Shown one piece after another: positions 40,668 through 49,938 of a DNA stretch of 64,000 bases. The stretch is from contig NZ_FRBN01000001.1 in assembly GCF_900142625.1 (NCBI RefSeq), positions 186,001 through 250,000 on the forward strand, given 5' to 3'. Position 1 is the first letter of the stretch, and every line of letters starts with the position of its first letter. Origin of the DNA: Roseovarius marisflavi (GTDB lineage Bacteria; Pseudomonadota; Alphaproteobacteria; Rhodobacterales; Rhodobacteraceae). Under the pieces are notes generated by a model, which made no database searches, had not been told where the DNA came from, and was given only the letters and a program-made list of their open reading frames with translations. A program made the position numbers and the translations under genes.

Positions 40668-43076
40668 TTACCCTCGCATCCGCGCACCATCCGCGTCAAA
40701 GAGCGGCTCGGTGATCAGAGTGGCGGGATAGCGTTGTCCCAATATCTCGATCTCCACGGCCAGACCCGCCTCCGCCTGACCTGCGGGAACAAGCCCGAGG
40801 GCGATTGATTTCCCGGCGTGATGCGAATAGCCGCCCGACGTGCAAAATCCCTGCACCTCGCCGTTGATCCAGATCGGCTCATACCCGTTGACATCGGCGT
40901 CCCCGGCCTTGACCTCGAAGGCCATAAGCTTGCGTTTCGCGCCCGTCTCACGCTCGGCCTCGGCTGCCGCGCGCCCGATGAAGTCGGCGGCTTTGGTGAA
41001 GCTGATGAAGCGATCCATGCCGGTCTCGGCCGGGGTGTAGTCGGGCGAGAACTCGTTCATCCAGGAGCCAAAAAAGCGATCCAAACGCAAGGACATCATT
41101 GCGCGCATGCCGAAGGGACGCATGCCGTGGGCTTGCCCCTCGCACCAGAGCACATCCCAAAGCGCGCGTTGCGCCATCGGGTCGCAAAAGATTTCATAGC
41201 CCAGGTCGCCGGTATAGCTGACCCGCTGGACCAGACAGTCGACCATGCCGATGGTGGCACGGCGGATATCCATGAAGGACATGTCCTCAACCCGGTCTCG
41301 GGTCACGGCCACCAGAACCTCGCGCGCTTTCGGGCCTGCGATCTGAAACCCGTTCAGGCGGTCGCTGACGTTCTCGACGCGGACATCCTCGGCCTCATTC
41401 ATCGCGAACCAGCGCATGTGAAACGCCTGCGCGCCGTAGGACGCGGTCAGTTGGAACGTTTCGTCGTTGAGGCAAGACACCGTGAAATCGCCCCAAAGCC
41501 GCCCCTTGGGTGACAGCATCGGCGTCAGCGACAAGCGCCCCGGTTTCGGGATACGCCCGGCCATGATCCGGTCAAGCCAGGCGCGCGCGCCAGTGCCGGT
41601 GACAAGGTATTTGCCGAAATTATGCACCTCGTTGATACCGACGGCCTCGCGCACCGCTTTTACCTCGCGCGCGGTTGCCTCCCAGGCGTTCGAGCGGCGA
41701 AAAGACGGGGTTTCAAACCGCGGCTCATCGCCGGTGGCAAAGTAATTGACCACCTCAAGCCCGTATTGCGCGCCCCAGACCGCGCCCATGGCGTCAAACA
41801 CGTCATACATCGGCGTCTGGCGCAGCGGGCGCGCGGCGGGCAGTTCTTCGTTGGGATAACTGACGGAAAAACGTTTCTGATAGTTTTCGATCACCTTGGG
41901 GCGGGTATAGCCGGGTGTGATCCAGTCGCCAAAGCGGGCCACATCCATCGCCGTCACATCGCGCTCGCATTCGCCCGAAGTCATCCATTGCGCCAGCATC
42001 AACCCGACACCGCCGCCCTGGCTAAAGCCGGCCATGACCCCGCAGGCCGACCAATAGCCGCGCATCCCCGGCACCGGCCCCACCAAGGGGTTGCCATCGG
42101 GCGCAAAGGTGAAGGGGCCGTGGATCACCGATTTGACACCGGCCTTTTCCAGAACCGGAAAGCGGCGATAGGCAAATTCGATGCTGGCCTCGATCTTGTC
42201 GAGGTTGTCGGGCAAGAGCTCATGTCCAAACTCCCACGGGGTGCCATCCACTGCCCAGGGTTTGCAGGGCTGTTCGTAGAACCCGATGCAGAGACCACGG
42301 CCTTCCTGACGCAGATAGCTTTCGCCAGCGGGGTCCATCACATGCGGATGTTCCGCGTCACGCTCATAAATCTCGGGGATCTCGTCGGTGACGATATATT
42401 GGTGCTCCATCGGGTGCAGCGGCAGGTAAACCCCGGCCATCGCCGCCACTTCACGCGCCCAGAGCCCGCCGGCATTGACCACATGCTCGGTATGCACCGT
42501 GCCCTTGTCGGTGACCACGTCCCAAGTGCCATCGCCGCGCTGTACTGTCTCGCGCACCATGCAATGGGTTTCAATCAACGCGCCGCCCATGCGCGCGGCC
42601 TTCGCATAGGCGTGGGTGGTGCCCGAGGGATCAAGATGCCCGTCAAGCGGGTCATAAAGCCCGCCGAGGATGCCGTCGATATTGGTCACCGGCGCGATTT
42701 TGGCGATCTCTTCGGGGGTCACGACATGGGTATCAAGCCCCATGTAGCGGTGTTTGGCGCGCTCGGCCAAAAGCATGTCAAATCGGTCGCGATTGTCCGC
42801 CAGCGTCACGCCGCCGACGTGATGCAGCCCGCAGGACATGCCGCTGATCTCTTCAAGTTCCTTGTAGAGCCGAATGGTATAGCCCTGAAGCGCGGCCATG
42901 TTGGTATCGCCATTGAGGGTGTGAAACCCGCCCGCCGCGTGCCATGTGCTCCCTGAGGTGAGCTCGGAGCGCTCGAGCAGAATCACGTCGGACCAGCCAA
43001 GCTTGGTCAGGTGATAAAGCACCGAACAGCCGACGACACCGCCGCCGATCACGACGACGCGGGTGGTGGTTTTCAT
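40668..43076 (-). CDS. FAD/GcvT-domain dimethylglycine or sarcosine dehydrogenase homologue 1
   Basis: An 802-residue two-domain enzyme. The N-terminal DAO-type domain has the FAD loop VVVIGGGVVGCSVLYHL and SGSTWHAAGG, whose His is the covalent FAD site in dimethylglycine dehydrogenase. From about residue 430 a folate-binding GcvT-like domain follows (FGKYLVTGTGARAWLDRI, YTGDLGYEIFC), which would capture the released C1 unit as methylenetetrahydrofolate. Divergent from a 45%-or-so similar homologue (estimate by eye). Likely role: oxidative N-demethylation of glycine betaine breakdown products. ATG at 43076 starts the homology. Confidence 0.88.
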   Translation of the reverse strand: MKTTTRVVVIGGGVVGCSVLYHLTKLGWSDVILLERSELTSGSTWHAAGGFHTLNGDTNMAALQGYTIRLYKELEEISGMSCGLHHVGGVTLADNRDRFDMLLAERAKHRYMGLDTHVVTPEEIAKIAPVTNIDGILGGLYDPLDGHLDPSGTTHAYAKAARMGGALIETHCMVRETVQRGDGTWDVVTDKGTVHTEHVVNAGGLWAREVAAMAGVYLPLHPMEHQYIVTDEIPEIYERDAEHPHVMDPAGESYLRQEGRGLCIGFYEQPCKPWAVDGTPWEFGHELLPDNLDKIEASIEFAYRRFPVLEKAGVKSVIHGPFTFAPDGNPLVGPVPGMRGYWSACGVMAGFSQGGGVGLMLAQWMTSGECERDVTAMDVARFGDWITPGYTRPKVIENYQKRFSVSYPNEELPAARPLRQTPMYDVFDAMGAVWGAQYGLEVVNYFATGDEPRFETPSFRRSNAWEATAREVKAVREAVGINEVHNFGKYLVTGTGARAWLDRIMAGRIPKPGRLSLTPMLSPKGRLWGDFTVSCLNDETFQLTASYGAQAFHMRWFAMNEAEDVRVENVSDRLNGFQIAGPKAREVLVAVTRDRVEDMSFMDIRRATIGMVDCLVQRVSYTGDLGYEIFCDPMAQRALWDVLWCEGQAHGMRPFGMRAMMSLRLDRFFGSWMNEFSPDYTPAETGMDRFISFTKAADFIGRAAAEAERETGAKRKLMAFEVKAGDADVNGYEPIWINGEVQGFCTSGGYSHHAGKSIALGLVPAGQAEAGLAVEIEILGQRYPATLITEPLFDADGARMRG

Positions 43077-43395
43077 GGCGGGCCTCCTCTCGGGTTTGAG
43101 GTTCAGAGTGAAGTCCTGTCGGGGGCATGCATGCATATTTGCGACAGATTATGTCGTTTGTCTTGGATCAATGGGGTTTTAAAGGCGGAGCGGCTACGCC
43201 GCGCGGGGCAGGTTCAGATGAGGGGCGCTGCCCCTCAAACTCCCCGGAGTATTTGGGCCAAGAAGAAGCAGAATCGCGTCGGGGGAGAAAAGCCAAAAGA
43301 TGGAACCACAACGACAGAACATGTCGGAGATTGGCAATTGGAGGCGCGGTATGGTCTTCAATATGTGGCAAGGACATAAAGCCAAGGGAAGACCC
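43077..43395. promoter_or_regulatory. Divergent region between the two dehydrogenase genes
   Basis: 319 bp with no gene. It contains hairpin GAGGGGC-GCT-GCCCCTC (43220-43236) followed by the interspersed repeat copy B (43247-43268). Promoters for both dehydrogenase genes must be here. The AAGGGAAGACCC stretch before 43396 is the ribosome-binding site of the right-hand gene. Confidence 0.5.
43220..43268 (+). repeat. Interspersed repeat copy B with GC hairpin
   Basis: A 7-bp hairpin (GAGGGGC/GCCCCTC) followed ten bases later by GAGTATTTGGGCCAAGAAG. The hairpin-plus-GAGTATTT arrangement also occurs at 50447-50556, with different GC hairpins. Confidence 0.7.
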
Positions 43396-45819
43396 ATGAA
43401 GACCCATGCACAGGCAGTCGTGATCGGCGGCGGCGTAATCGGATGCTCAATCCTCTATCACCTGGCCAAGCTTGGCTGGTCCGATGTGGTTCTTCTTGAA
43501 CGCGACGAGTTGACGAGCGGCAGCACATGGCACGCGGCGGCCAATATTCACGGGCTGCATGACAGCGCCAATATCAGCCGCCTGCAGCACTATACGATGA
43601 CGCTCTATAACGCCCTAGAGGAGGAAACCGGCCAATCCTGTGGCGTGTTTCAGCCCGGCAGCCTTTATCTTGCCCAGACCGAGAACCGCGAGCATCAGCT
43701 GCGCCTTCAGGCGGCCAAGGCCAAGCTTTACGGGATGAATTTTCACGAGGTGACCCGCGACGAGGCCGAGCGGCTTCATCCGCTGGTGAATTTCGACGGC
43801 ATCCGCTGTATCATGTGGGAACCGGATGGCGGCAATGTCGACCCGTCGGGTGTGACCAATGCCTATGCGGCCGGGGCGCGCCAGAAAGGCGCCGAGATCA
43901 ACCGCTTTACGCCCGTCACCGGCACCGAGCAGCAGCCTGACGGCACATGGATCGTGCGCACGCCCACGGGCGACATCAAGACCCAGTGGGTGATCAACGC
44001 CGGGGGGCTCTGGGGGCGCGAAGTGGCGGCGCTTGCGGGGATCAAGGTGCCGTTGCAACCGACAGAGCACCAGTATTTTGTCACCGAAACCATCGCAGAG
44101 ATTGCCGCGATGGATCGCCGTTTGCCCTCGGTCGCGGACCGGGACGGCGAATATTACCTGCGCCAGGAGGGCAAGGGCCTTTTGATCGGCGCCTATGAGC
44201 AGGACATGAAATTCTGGGCCGAGGAAGGTACACCGCTGGATTTCGCGCATGAGCTTTTTGCCGATGATCTGGACCGGATCATGGACAACGTGATGCGCGC
44301 CATGGACCGTGTTCCGCTGGCCGCCGAGGCGGGCGTGAAGCGGGTGATCAACGGGCCGATGATCTGGTCGCCCGACAGCAACGTGATTCTGGGGCCTGTG
44401 CCAGAGTTGAAGAATTACTTCATGTGTGGCGGGATCATTCCGGGCTTTAGCCAATCGGCCGGCATGGGGCTGATGGTGGCGCAATGGATCACCACCGGCG
44501 AGATGGAATATGACATGTTCGCCTGGGATATCGCGCGCTTTGGCCTTTGGGCCAATGACAAGAAATTCGTCAAGGCCAAGGTACAGGATCAATATGCGCA
44601 TCGCTTTGCGATTCATTACCCCAACGAGGAACGCAGCGCCGGGCGACCGCTGCGCACCCGTCCGGTATATGAGCGGCAAAAACAGTTGGGGGCGGTGTTT
44701 GGTCTGAACTACGGCTGGGAACATCCGCTTTGGTATGCGAGCGCGCCCGGCACGGTCGATACCAACGGCTTCACCCGCCAGAACTGGTGGGCGCCGGTGG
44801 GCGAGGAATGCAAAATGCTGCGCGAGCGGGCAGGGATCATCGACATCTCGAACTTTGCCAAGTACCGCGTAAAGGGGCCCGGCGCCGAGGATTGGCTAAA
44901 CACGGTTTTTGCCAACCGGATGCCAAAGGCGGTGGGGCGCTCTTGCCTGACGCCGCTGATCGGGGTGCGCGGCGGGATTGCCGGGGATGCCACCGTGACG
45001 CGGCTCGGCGAGGATGAATTCTGGGTGATTTCCTCGGGCATGGCCGAGCGTTATCACAAGCGGTTTTTCGATGCTGTGCCCTTGCCCGAGGGCACCACCT
45101 TTGAGAGCCTGACCGAGGCGGTTTGCGGCTTTAACGTGGCCGGTCCGAAATCGCGCGAGATGTTGCAGCGGTTGACCAATGCGTCACTGGCGACGGATGA
45201 TTTCGCCTTCATGCGCTCGCAGCGCATTACCCTTGGTGGCGTCGACTGTGTCGCCCTGCGGGTTAGCTTTACCGGCGATCTGGGGTGGGAATTGCATTGC
45301 GCCACCGAAGATCAGGCGCAATTGTACGATGCGCTTCTTGAGGCGGGCAAAGAGGTTGGCGCCGGGCCGGTCGGCAGCCGAGCGCTGATGTCGATGCGGG
45401 TTGAAAAGGGCTATGGCTCGTGGAGCCGCGAATATAGCCCCGAATACTGGCCGCAAGAGGTCGGACTTGCGGGGCTTTGCAAGATGGACAAGGATTTTCT
45501 CAACAAGGGTGCGGTGCAAGACGTGCTTGCCAAGGCTCAGCGCGAAACACTTGTGCTGTTGCATCTGGACGAGGCAGAGGTAACTGCCTCGAACGCCGAT
45601 GCCACCGGCGGCGAGCCGATCATGAAGGATGGCAAGGGCATTGGCCGGGTCACCTCGGGCACCTATGGCTATAGCGTCGGGATGAGCCTTGCGCTTGGCT
45701 ATGTCAAAGGCGCCGCGCCCGGTGACGTGGTCGAGGTGATGGTGCTGGGGCGCCCGCATAAGGCGCGCATTCTGCATGAACCACCGTTCGACCCAAGCGG
45801 CGCGCGTCTGCGGGCCTGA
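43396..45819 (+). CDS. FAD/GcvT-domain dimethylglycine or sarcosine dehydrogenase homologue 2
   Basis: An 807-residue protein with the same domain order as its divergent neighbour: FAD loop AVVIGGGVIGCSILYHL, covalent-site SGSTWHAAAN, and a C-terminal GcvT-like folate domain (ISNFAKYRVKGPGAEDWLN, FTGDLGWELHC). The substrate-side residues differ between the two (for example AAGGFH versus AANIHG after the His), which fits two sequential demethylations, dimethylglycine to sarcosine to glycine. Which does which cannot be told here. ATG 43396 is preferred to the open frame above it, which lies in the divergent promoter. Confidence 0.88.
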   Translation: MKTHAQAVVIGGGVIGCSILYHLAKLGWSDVVLLERDELTSGSTWHAAANIHGLHDSANISRLQHYTMTLYNALEEETGQSCGVFQPGSLYLAQTENREHQLRLQAAKAKLYGMNFHEVTRDEAERLHPLVNFDGIRCIMWEPDGGNVDPSGVTNAYAAGARQKGAEINRFTPVTGTEQQPDGTWIVRTPTGDIKTQWVINAGGLWGREVAALAGIKVPLQPTEHQYFVTETIAEIAAMDRRLPSVADRDGEYYLRQEGKGLLIGAYEQDMKFWAEEGTPLDFAHELFADDLDRIMDNVMRAMDRVPLAAEAGVKRVINGPMIWSPDSNVILGPVPELKNYFMCGGIIPGFSQSAGMGLMVAQWITTGEMEYDMFAWDIARFGLWANDKKFVKAKVQDQYAHRFAIHYPNEERSAGRPLRTRPVYERQKQLGAVFGLNYGWEHPLWYASAPGTVDTNGFTRQNWWAPVGEECKMLRERAGIIDISNFAKYRVKGPGAEDWLNTVFANRMPKAVGRSCLTPLIGVRGGIAGDATVTRLGEDEFWVISSGMAERYHKRFFDAVPLPEGTTFESLTEAVCGFNVAGPKSREMLQRLTNASLATDDFAFMRSQRITLGGVDCVALRVSFTGDLGWELHCATEDQAQLYDALLEAGKEVGAGPVGSRALMSMRVEKGYGSWSREYSPEYWPQEVGLAGLCKMDKDFLNKGAVQDVLAKAQRETLVLLHLDEAEVTASNADATGGEPIMKDGKGIGRVTSGTYGYSVGMSLALGYVKGAAPGDVVEVMVLGRPHKARILHEPPFDPSGARLRA

Positions 45820-45869
45820 TCATGCCAACGGCCCTGCACCACTGGTGCGGGGCCTGGGCCGCCGGTGGA

Positions 45870-47763
45870 TCATCCCTTGGCTTTTTTACGGCCTGGGCGC
45901 GAGACGTCCGCAGGGTCTGTATCGGTTGAGCGGGAGGGCGTGTCATCGGCGGCAAGCATCATCCAGTCATGATCAACCAAAAGCTCTTGAATGCTGGTCG
46001 AGGGCATTGGCCTGCCAAAAAAGTAGCCCTGAACCTCTTTGCAGCCCTGTTGCTTGAGTTTGCGCGCCTGTGCCAGGGTTTCCACCCCTTCGGCATTTGA
46101 CGTCATGCCAAGTGACGCGCCAAGGTCGATGACGGCCTGGATGATGCAATCCGATTCGGTGCTTCGGCCAAGTCCCGCGATAAAGGATTGGTCGATCTTG
46201 ATCTTGTCAAAATCGAACCGGCGCAGATAGTTCAGGCTTGAGTAGCCGGTGCCGAAATCATCCATCGCGATGCGCACACCCATGGCTTTCAGCTCGGTCA
46301 GGATGGCGATGGTTTCCTCTGTGTTTTGAAGCAATATGCCCTCGGTGATCTCAATCTCGAGCCTGTTGGGACTGACCCCCTCGGCTTCAAGCGCGTTGCG
46401 GACGGTTTCGACGATATTGCCCTGGCGAAACTGGATCGGGCAAACATTGACGGCAAATTTCAACTCGGGCCAATCATTTGCCTGGGCGCAGGCCTGGCAA
46501 ATGACCCAATCGCCGATCGGAATGATCAGCCCGCTCTCTTCTGCGAGATGTATGAACTGATCCGGCGGCACCCTGCCTTTGGTCGGGTGGCTCCAGCGCA
46601 GCAAGCACTCGACTCCAATCACCTTGCCGGTCGTCAGATCGACCTGCGGCTGAAACTCCAGCTCAAGCTGCCCCTCGGGAATGGCGCGCCTGAGATCGCC
46701 CTTGAGCTGTTTGCGGATCAGGAGCTGCTCATTCATCTCCTCGGCAAAAAACTGTAACGAACCGCGGCATTTGGACTTGGCGCGATACAGTGCAAGATCG
46801 GCCTGTATTAGAAGGGTCGATGCCTCGGTCTGCTCGTCGAGATTGAGGATCGTGATGCCGACACTGGCCCCGACATGGGCTTCATTCCCGTCCAGATCAA
46901 AAGGCCGTGCCAGCGCGCTGATGATCTGGCTGGCAAGCTGAGTTGCATGATGTGGCCGCGCCTTGTCTGTCTGCACGATGGCAAATTCATCGCCGCCCAA
47001 CCGGGCCAGAAAGTCGTTGCTTTCAAGCAGAGCCTTTATGCGCGCCGTCGCCTGCGTCAATAGTTCGTCCCCGACCGCATGACCAAGAATATCGTTGATG
47101 TCCCTGAAGTGATCCAGATCGAGGCACAGGACGGCCAACGGCTTTTGCCTGCGCTCGGTGTCGGCGACGGCGTTGTCGAGCCAATCGTTGAACAGCGTTC
47201 GATTGGGCAGTTTCGTCAGGGGATCGTGGCTTGCCAGAAACGACGCATGATCAATCGCCCGCCGCAATACACCGAGGGGAAGCGTGCGCATGGCGAGAAA
47301 AATGAGGGTTCCAATGAGGCTTGAGAATAAAAATACCATGAAGCTGCGCTCGACCAACGGACGCAGGCTTTGGGTTACCTCCAGATTGCCGGCTTTGATT
47401 CCGGCGTCAAATACCGGAGCGGTTGTCACGATCATCGGGCCGGGCAGCATAGCCGACCTCGGTGACCAGCGTTCCGTCAAGGCCGTAGAGGCGGCGAATT
47501 TCGGTTTTCTCATGGCCGCCCAGGGTTTCGTTGATCCTCAGAGTTTCGAATTGCCACATTTGAGGGTTGTGCCCGATAAGCTGTGACACAGTCCGCGAAT
47601 TCACGCTGGCCTGCGTGCTGGAACTGCCGCGGGCATATTCATAGCCGAAGTAGAAAACCGGCGCCATCACGGCAAGAGCAACGGCAACCACCAGAGCCGT
47701 AACCGACGTAAGTTGAAGGACACGCGGGTCGATCTCTCAGGTCAGGGTGCTTTGCACGGCCAT
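45870..47763 (-). pseudogene. GGDEF/EAL cyclic-di-GMP protein, interrupted twice
   Basis: Encodes an N-terminal membrane-anchored sensor, then GGDEF (FLARLGGDEFAIVQ, intact) and EAL-type domain (VECLLRW in place of EAL, DDFGTGYSSLNYL, KIDQSF, EGVET). The GGDEF and EAL part is one open frame up to about 47440. The sensor part (VLQLTSVTALVVAVALAVM ... RRLYGLDGTLVTEVG) continues in a different frame, so a 1-nt shift lies near 47435-47465. Further up, an in-frame TGA at 47737-47739 separates MAVQSTLT from EIDPRV. It begins 5 nt past the PstS-like pseudogene, probably the former operon partner. Confidence 0.75.
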
Positions 47764-47768
47764 TCTGC

Positions 47769-48597
47769 TCACTTCCAGGCAGGGGTGAAATCATGGGCAA
47801 GAAGGATATCGTGGGCCTGATCTGAATAGATAAAATCGCGGAATTGAGCGGTTTGAGGGGACAATGTTTGCTTTGAAACCACGTAAATGGTTTTCAAAAG
47901 CGTGTTTTCCCGACCTTTGGCAAAGACACCCTCCGGTGCCGTGTCATCCAGCGCAAGGATCTTGAGGCGTCGCTTTTCTGTCCTGATCTGACCAAGTGCG
48001 ATAAGTCCGAGAGACCCCGACAATCGCTCAAGTGCGTCGGCATTGTCCTGATCGTTGGTCGCGCTGATAAGGCCGGGGCGCTCAAAGGCTTGCTCAACCG
48101 CCCGCGCCATCCCATCGGACAGCCCCCCTCAGGATCTTGGTATTGGCCTCTTCGACAGGGCGCATGACAAGACGGATCGGCGCACCGCTTGCCCAGCGCA
48201 GGATTCGCCCGGAGAAGGCCGCTTCTATTGCCTGTGTGGTGATTGCGTCGGCCGGATTGTCGAGCGACGTGGCAAAGACAAGCGGGCTGCGGGCAAAAAC
48301 CCTCGCCTGCGCGCCCGCCGCCTGTTCGGCGTCCTTGAGTGGGCGTGCGCTTAGGCCAAGTTCAATTGCCTCTGCGATCACGGCTTTGATGCCGCCGCTG
48401 CTTCCGAGGCTCGGAAGCACCTCGATGCTCATGTCCGGGTGCTGTGCCTCATACGCCTCGGCCAAAATGCGCATGCTGCCAAGGGCCGTCCCGGTCCCAC
48501 CGACCCGAAGCGTGTCTGCGGATGCAAAACCGCAACAAAGCATCATCGCCAGGGGGACTGCGGCCTTTGCCGCACTCAGAACACCATTCGTCACCAT
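47769..48597 (-). pseudogene. PstS-like periplasmic binding protein, frameshifted at a G6 tract
   Basis: From ATG 48597 (ribosome-binding site TAGGGAAA) the frame gives a signal peptide (AVPLAMMLCCGFASA) and a phosphate-binding-like N half: DTLRVGGTGTALGSMRILAEAY, LPSLGSSGGIKAVI. At a run of six G on the coding strand (48123-48128 as C) the frame fails; removing one G restores ILRGLSDGMARAVEQAFERPG, which continues to the natural stop at 47769 with ATNDQDNADALERL and GSLGLIALGQI. So one inserted base breaks an otherwise whole gene. The pattern resembles PstS-type proteins that act as sensors for membrane c-di-GMP enzymes. Confidence 0.75.
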
Positions 48598-48805
48598 CGC
48601 AATTTCCCTAGGTTTGTGTACCCGGAAAGAAAACCGCCAAGGATTTAAGAAACGGCAAAGGGACGTGATCGGAATGACAAGAATATATGGAAGATTTATG
48701 TCAGTTCGCCCGAAGGTGAAAATAGAAATGTGATCACCAGAGCCCTGACGCCGGGCGCGCGACCGGGGCCTTCGATGGTTTGCACTCGCAACGGTCAGGT
48801 TTGAT

Positions 48806-48827
48806 GTAGGGTGGGTGAAACCCACGC
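48806..48827 (+). repeat. Interspersed repeat GTAGGGTGGGTGAAACCC (copy 1)
   Basis: A 22-bp sequence beginning GTAGGGTGGGTGAAACCC and ending ACGC is found here and, inverted and identical, at 53157-53178. Both copies lie in short gaps next to gene ends. Confidence 0.75.
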
Positions 48828-48860
48828 GTGTCCTGGCGTCACATCAGGGCGCGTGGGTTT
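48818..48860 (-). terminator. Long-stem hairpin downstream of 48863 gene
   Basis: AAACCCACGCG pairs with CGCGTGGGTTT (11 bp) around a 21-nt loop, just past the stop of the minus-strand gene at 48863. Position fits a terminator or mRNA 3' end stabiliser. The left arm is part of the interspersed repeat. Confidence 0.5.
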
Positions 48861-48862
48861 AT

Positions 48863-49111
48863 CTAGTCGCCAGAGGTTTTCTGGGCCTCTTTCTCATCTT
48901 TGAATTTCTTCAGCTTTTCAATGAGATAGGCGCGCGCCTTGATGTTCGCACGGCGCACGCGAACCGAGGTCAGAAAGGCCTCCTCAGCGGTCTGCGACCC
49001 GGCGCCCAGCACCTTTTGGATATCGGCGACCAGATCCTCGTCGCCTGTAACCTCGATGGCCTTGATCACGTCGCGCGCCAGTTCATCGGCAAGATCTTCG
49101 GTGACACCCAT
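48863..49111 (-). CDS. Small acidic/helical hypothetical protein
   Basis: An 82-residue soluble, mostly helical protein (MGVTEDLADELARDVIKAIE, then RVRRANIKARAYLIEKLKKFKD). The Arg/Lys-rich C-terminal helix contrasts with an acidic N half. No domain recognised. It follows the alpha/beta hydrolase gene by 14 nt on the same strand, so it is probably cotranscribed. Codon use matches its neighbours. Function unknown. Confidence 0.7.
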   Translation of the reverse strand: MGVTEDLADELARDVIKAIEVTGDEDLVADIQKVLGAGSQTAEEAFLTSVRVRRANIKARAYLIEKLKKFKDEKEAQKTSGD

Positions 49112-49125
49112 CAGGTTTTCTCCCT

Positions 49126-49779
49126 TTAGCGCGTATTCTCGGTCAGACGGCGTTTGACGTAAGAGGTGACGCTGTTGATCATCGGATTCATAAACGGATC
49201 TTCAAAGAAATGGCCCGCACCCTCGACCTCTTCATGGGTGATGGTGATGCCCTGCTGTTCATGCAGTTTATTCACCAGTGCCGTGGTATCGGCGGGCGGG
49301 GCGACGCGGTCATTGCTGCCGTTGATGATCAGACCAGAGGCCGGGCAGGGCGCAAGGAACGAGAAGTCATACATATTGGCAGGCGGGCTGACCGAGATAA
49401 AGCCGGTGATCTCAGGCCGACGCATCAAGAGCTGCATGCCGATCCAGGCGCCAAACGAAAAGCCGGCGACCCAGCAATGCTTGGAGTTGTTGTTCATTGA
49501 TTGCAGATAGTCGAGAGCCGATGCCGCATCCGACAGCTCGCCAACGCCCTGATCATACTCGCCCTGGCTTCGACCGACACCGCGAAAGTTGAAGCGCAGC
49601 ACGGTAAAGCCCATGTTGTAAAAGGCATAATGAAGGTTGTAGACAACCTTGTTGTTCATCGTGCCGCCAAATTGCGGGTGCGGGTGAAGCACGATCGCAA
49701 TCGGGGCGTCTTTTTCTTTTTGTGGATGGTAGCGGCCTTCGAGCCGACCTTCTGGGCCGGGAAAGATTACCTCGGGCAT
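49126..49779 (-). CDS. Alpha/beta hydrolase
   Basis: A 217-residue serine hydrolase of the dienelactone/CocE-like short form. The nucleophile elbow is GFSFG in VAGFSFGAWIGMQ, the oxyanion region HPHPQFGGTMNN, and the catalytic Asp and His are in NGSNDRVAPP and GAGHFFEDPF. The segment FNFRGVGRSQGEYDQGVGE is typical of the small prokaryotic family whose substrates are unknown. Divergent from iscR. Confidence 0.87.
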   Translation of the reverse strand: MPEVIFPGPEGRLEGRYHPQKEKDAPIAIVLHPHPQFGGTMNNKVVYNLHYAFYNMGFTVLRFNFRGVGRSQGEYDQGVGELSDAASALDYLQSMNNNSKHCWVAGFSFGAWIGMQLLMRRPEITGFISVSPPANMYDFSFLAPCPASGLIINGSNDRVAPPADTTALVNKLHEQQGITITHEEVEGAGHFFEDPFMNPMINSVTSYVKRRLTENTR

Positions 49780-49841
49780 GTGTTCCCTTTATCCTTACTG
49801 AGAGATGCGCGCGATAATCTTGACGAAATCGCTCAAGCACC

Positions 49842-49856
49842 TTAGAACTGTTCTAA
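49842..49856. promoter_or_regulatory. Irr/ICE-like palindrome upstream of iscR
   Basis: TTAGAAC-T-GTTCTAA is a perfect 7-bp inverted repeat about 83 bp before the iscR ATG and 63 bp before the hydrolase ATG. It has the form TTAGAA-N3-TTCTAA, which I recall as the core of the iron control element bound by Irr in alphaproteobacteria. Binding by Irr or by IscR is inferred. Confidence 0.55.
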
Positions 49857-49938
49857 ATTGCGACCAGGGCCGCTATGGCTCAAAGGGAGATAAGCCTTGC
49901 GGTGCGTAAGGTCAATCTGTTCGCAGGGGAGTGGACTA

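Larger units (their letters stand above)
48598..48862. other. Intergenic region, repeat and hairpin
   Basis: 265 bp upstream of the PstS-like pseudogene. It holds the interspersed repeat at 48806-48827 and the long-stem hairpin at 48818-48860. No gene seen. Confidence 0.45.
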
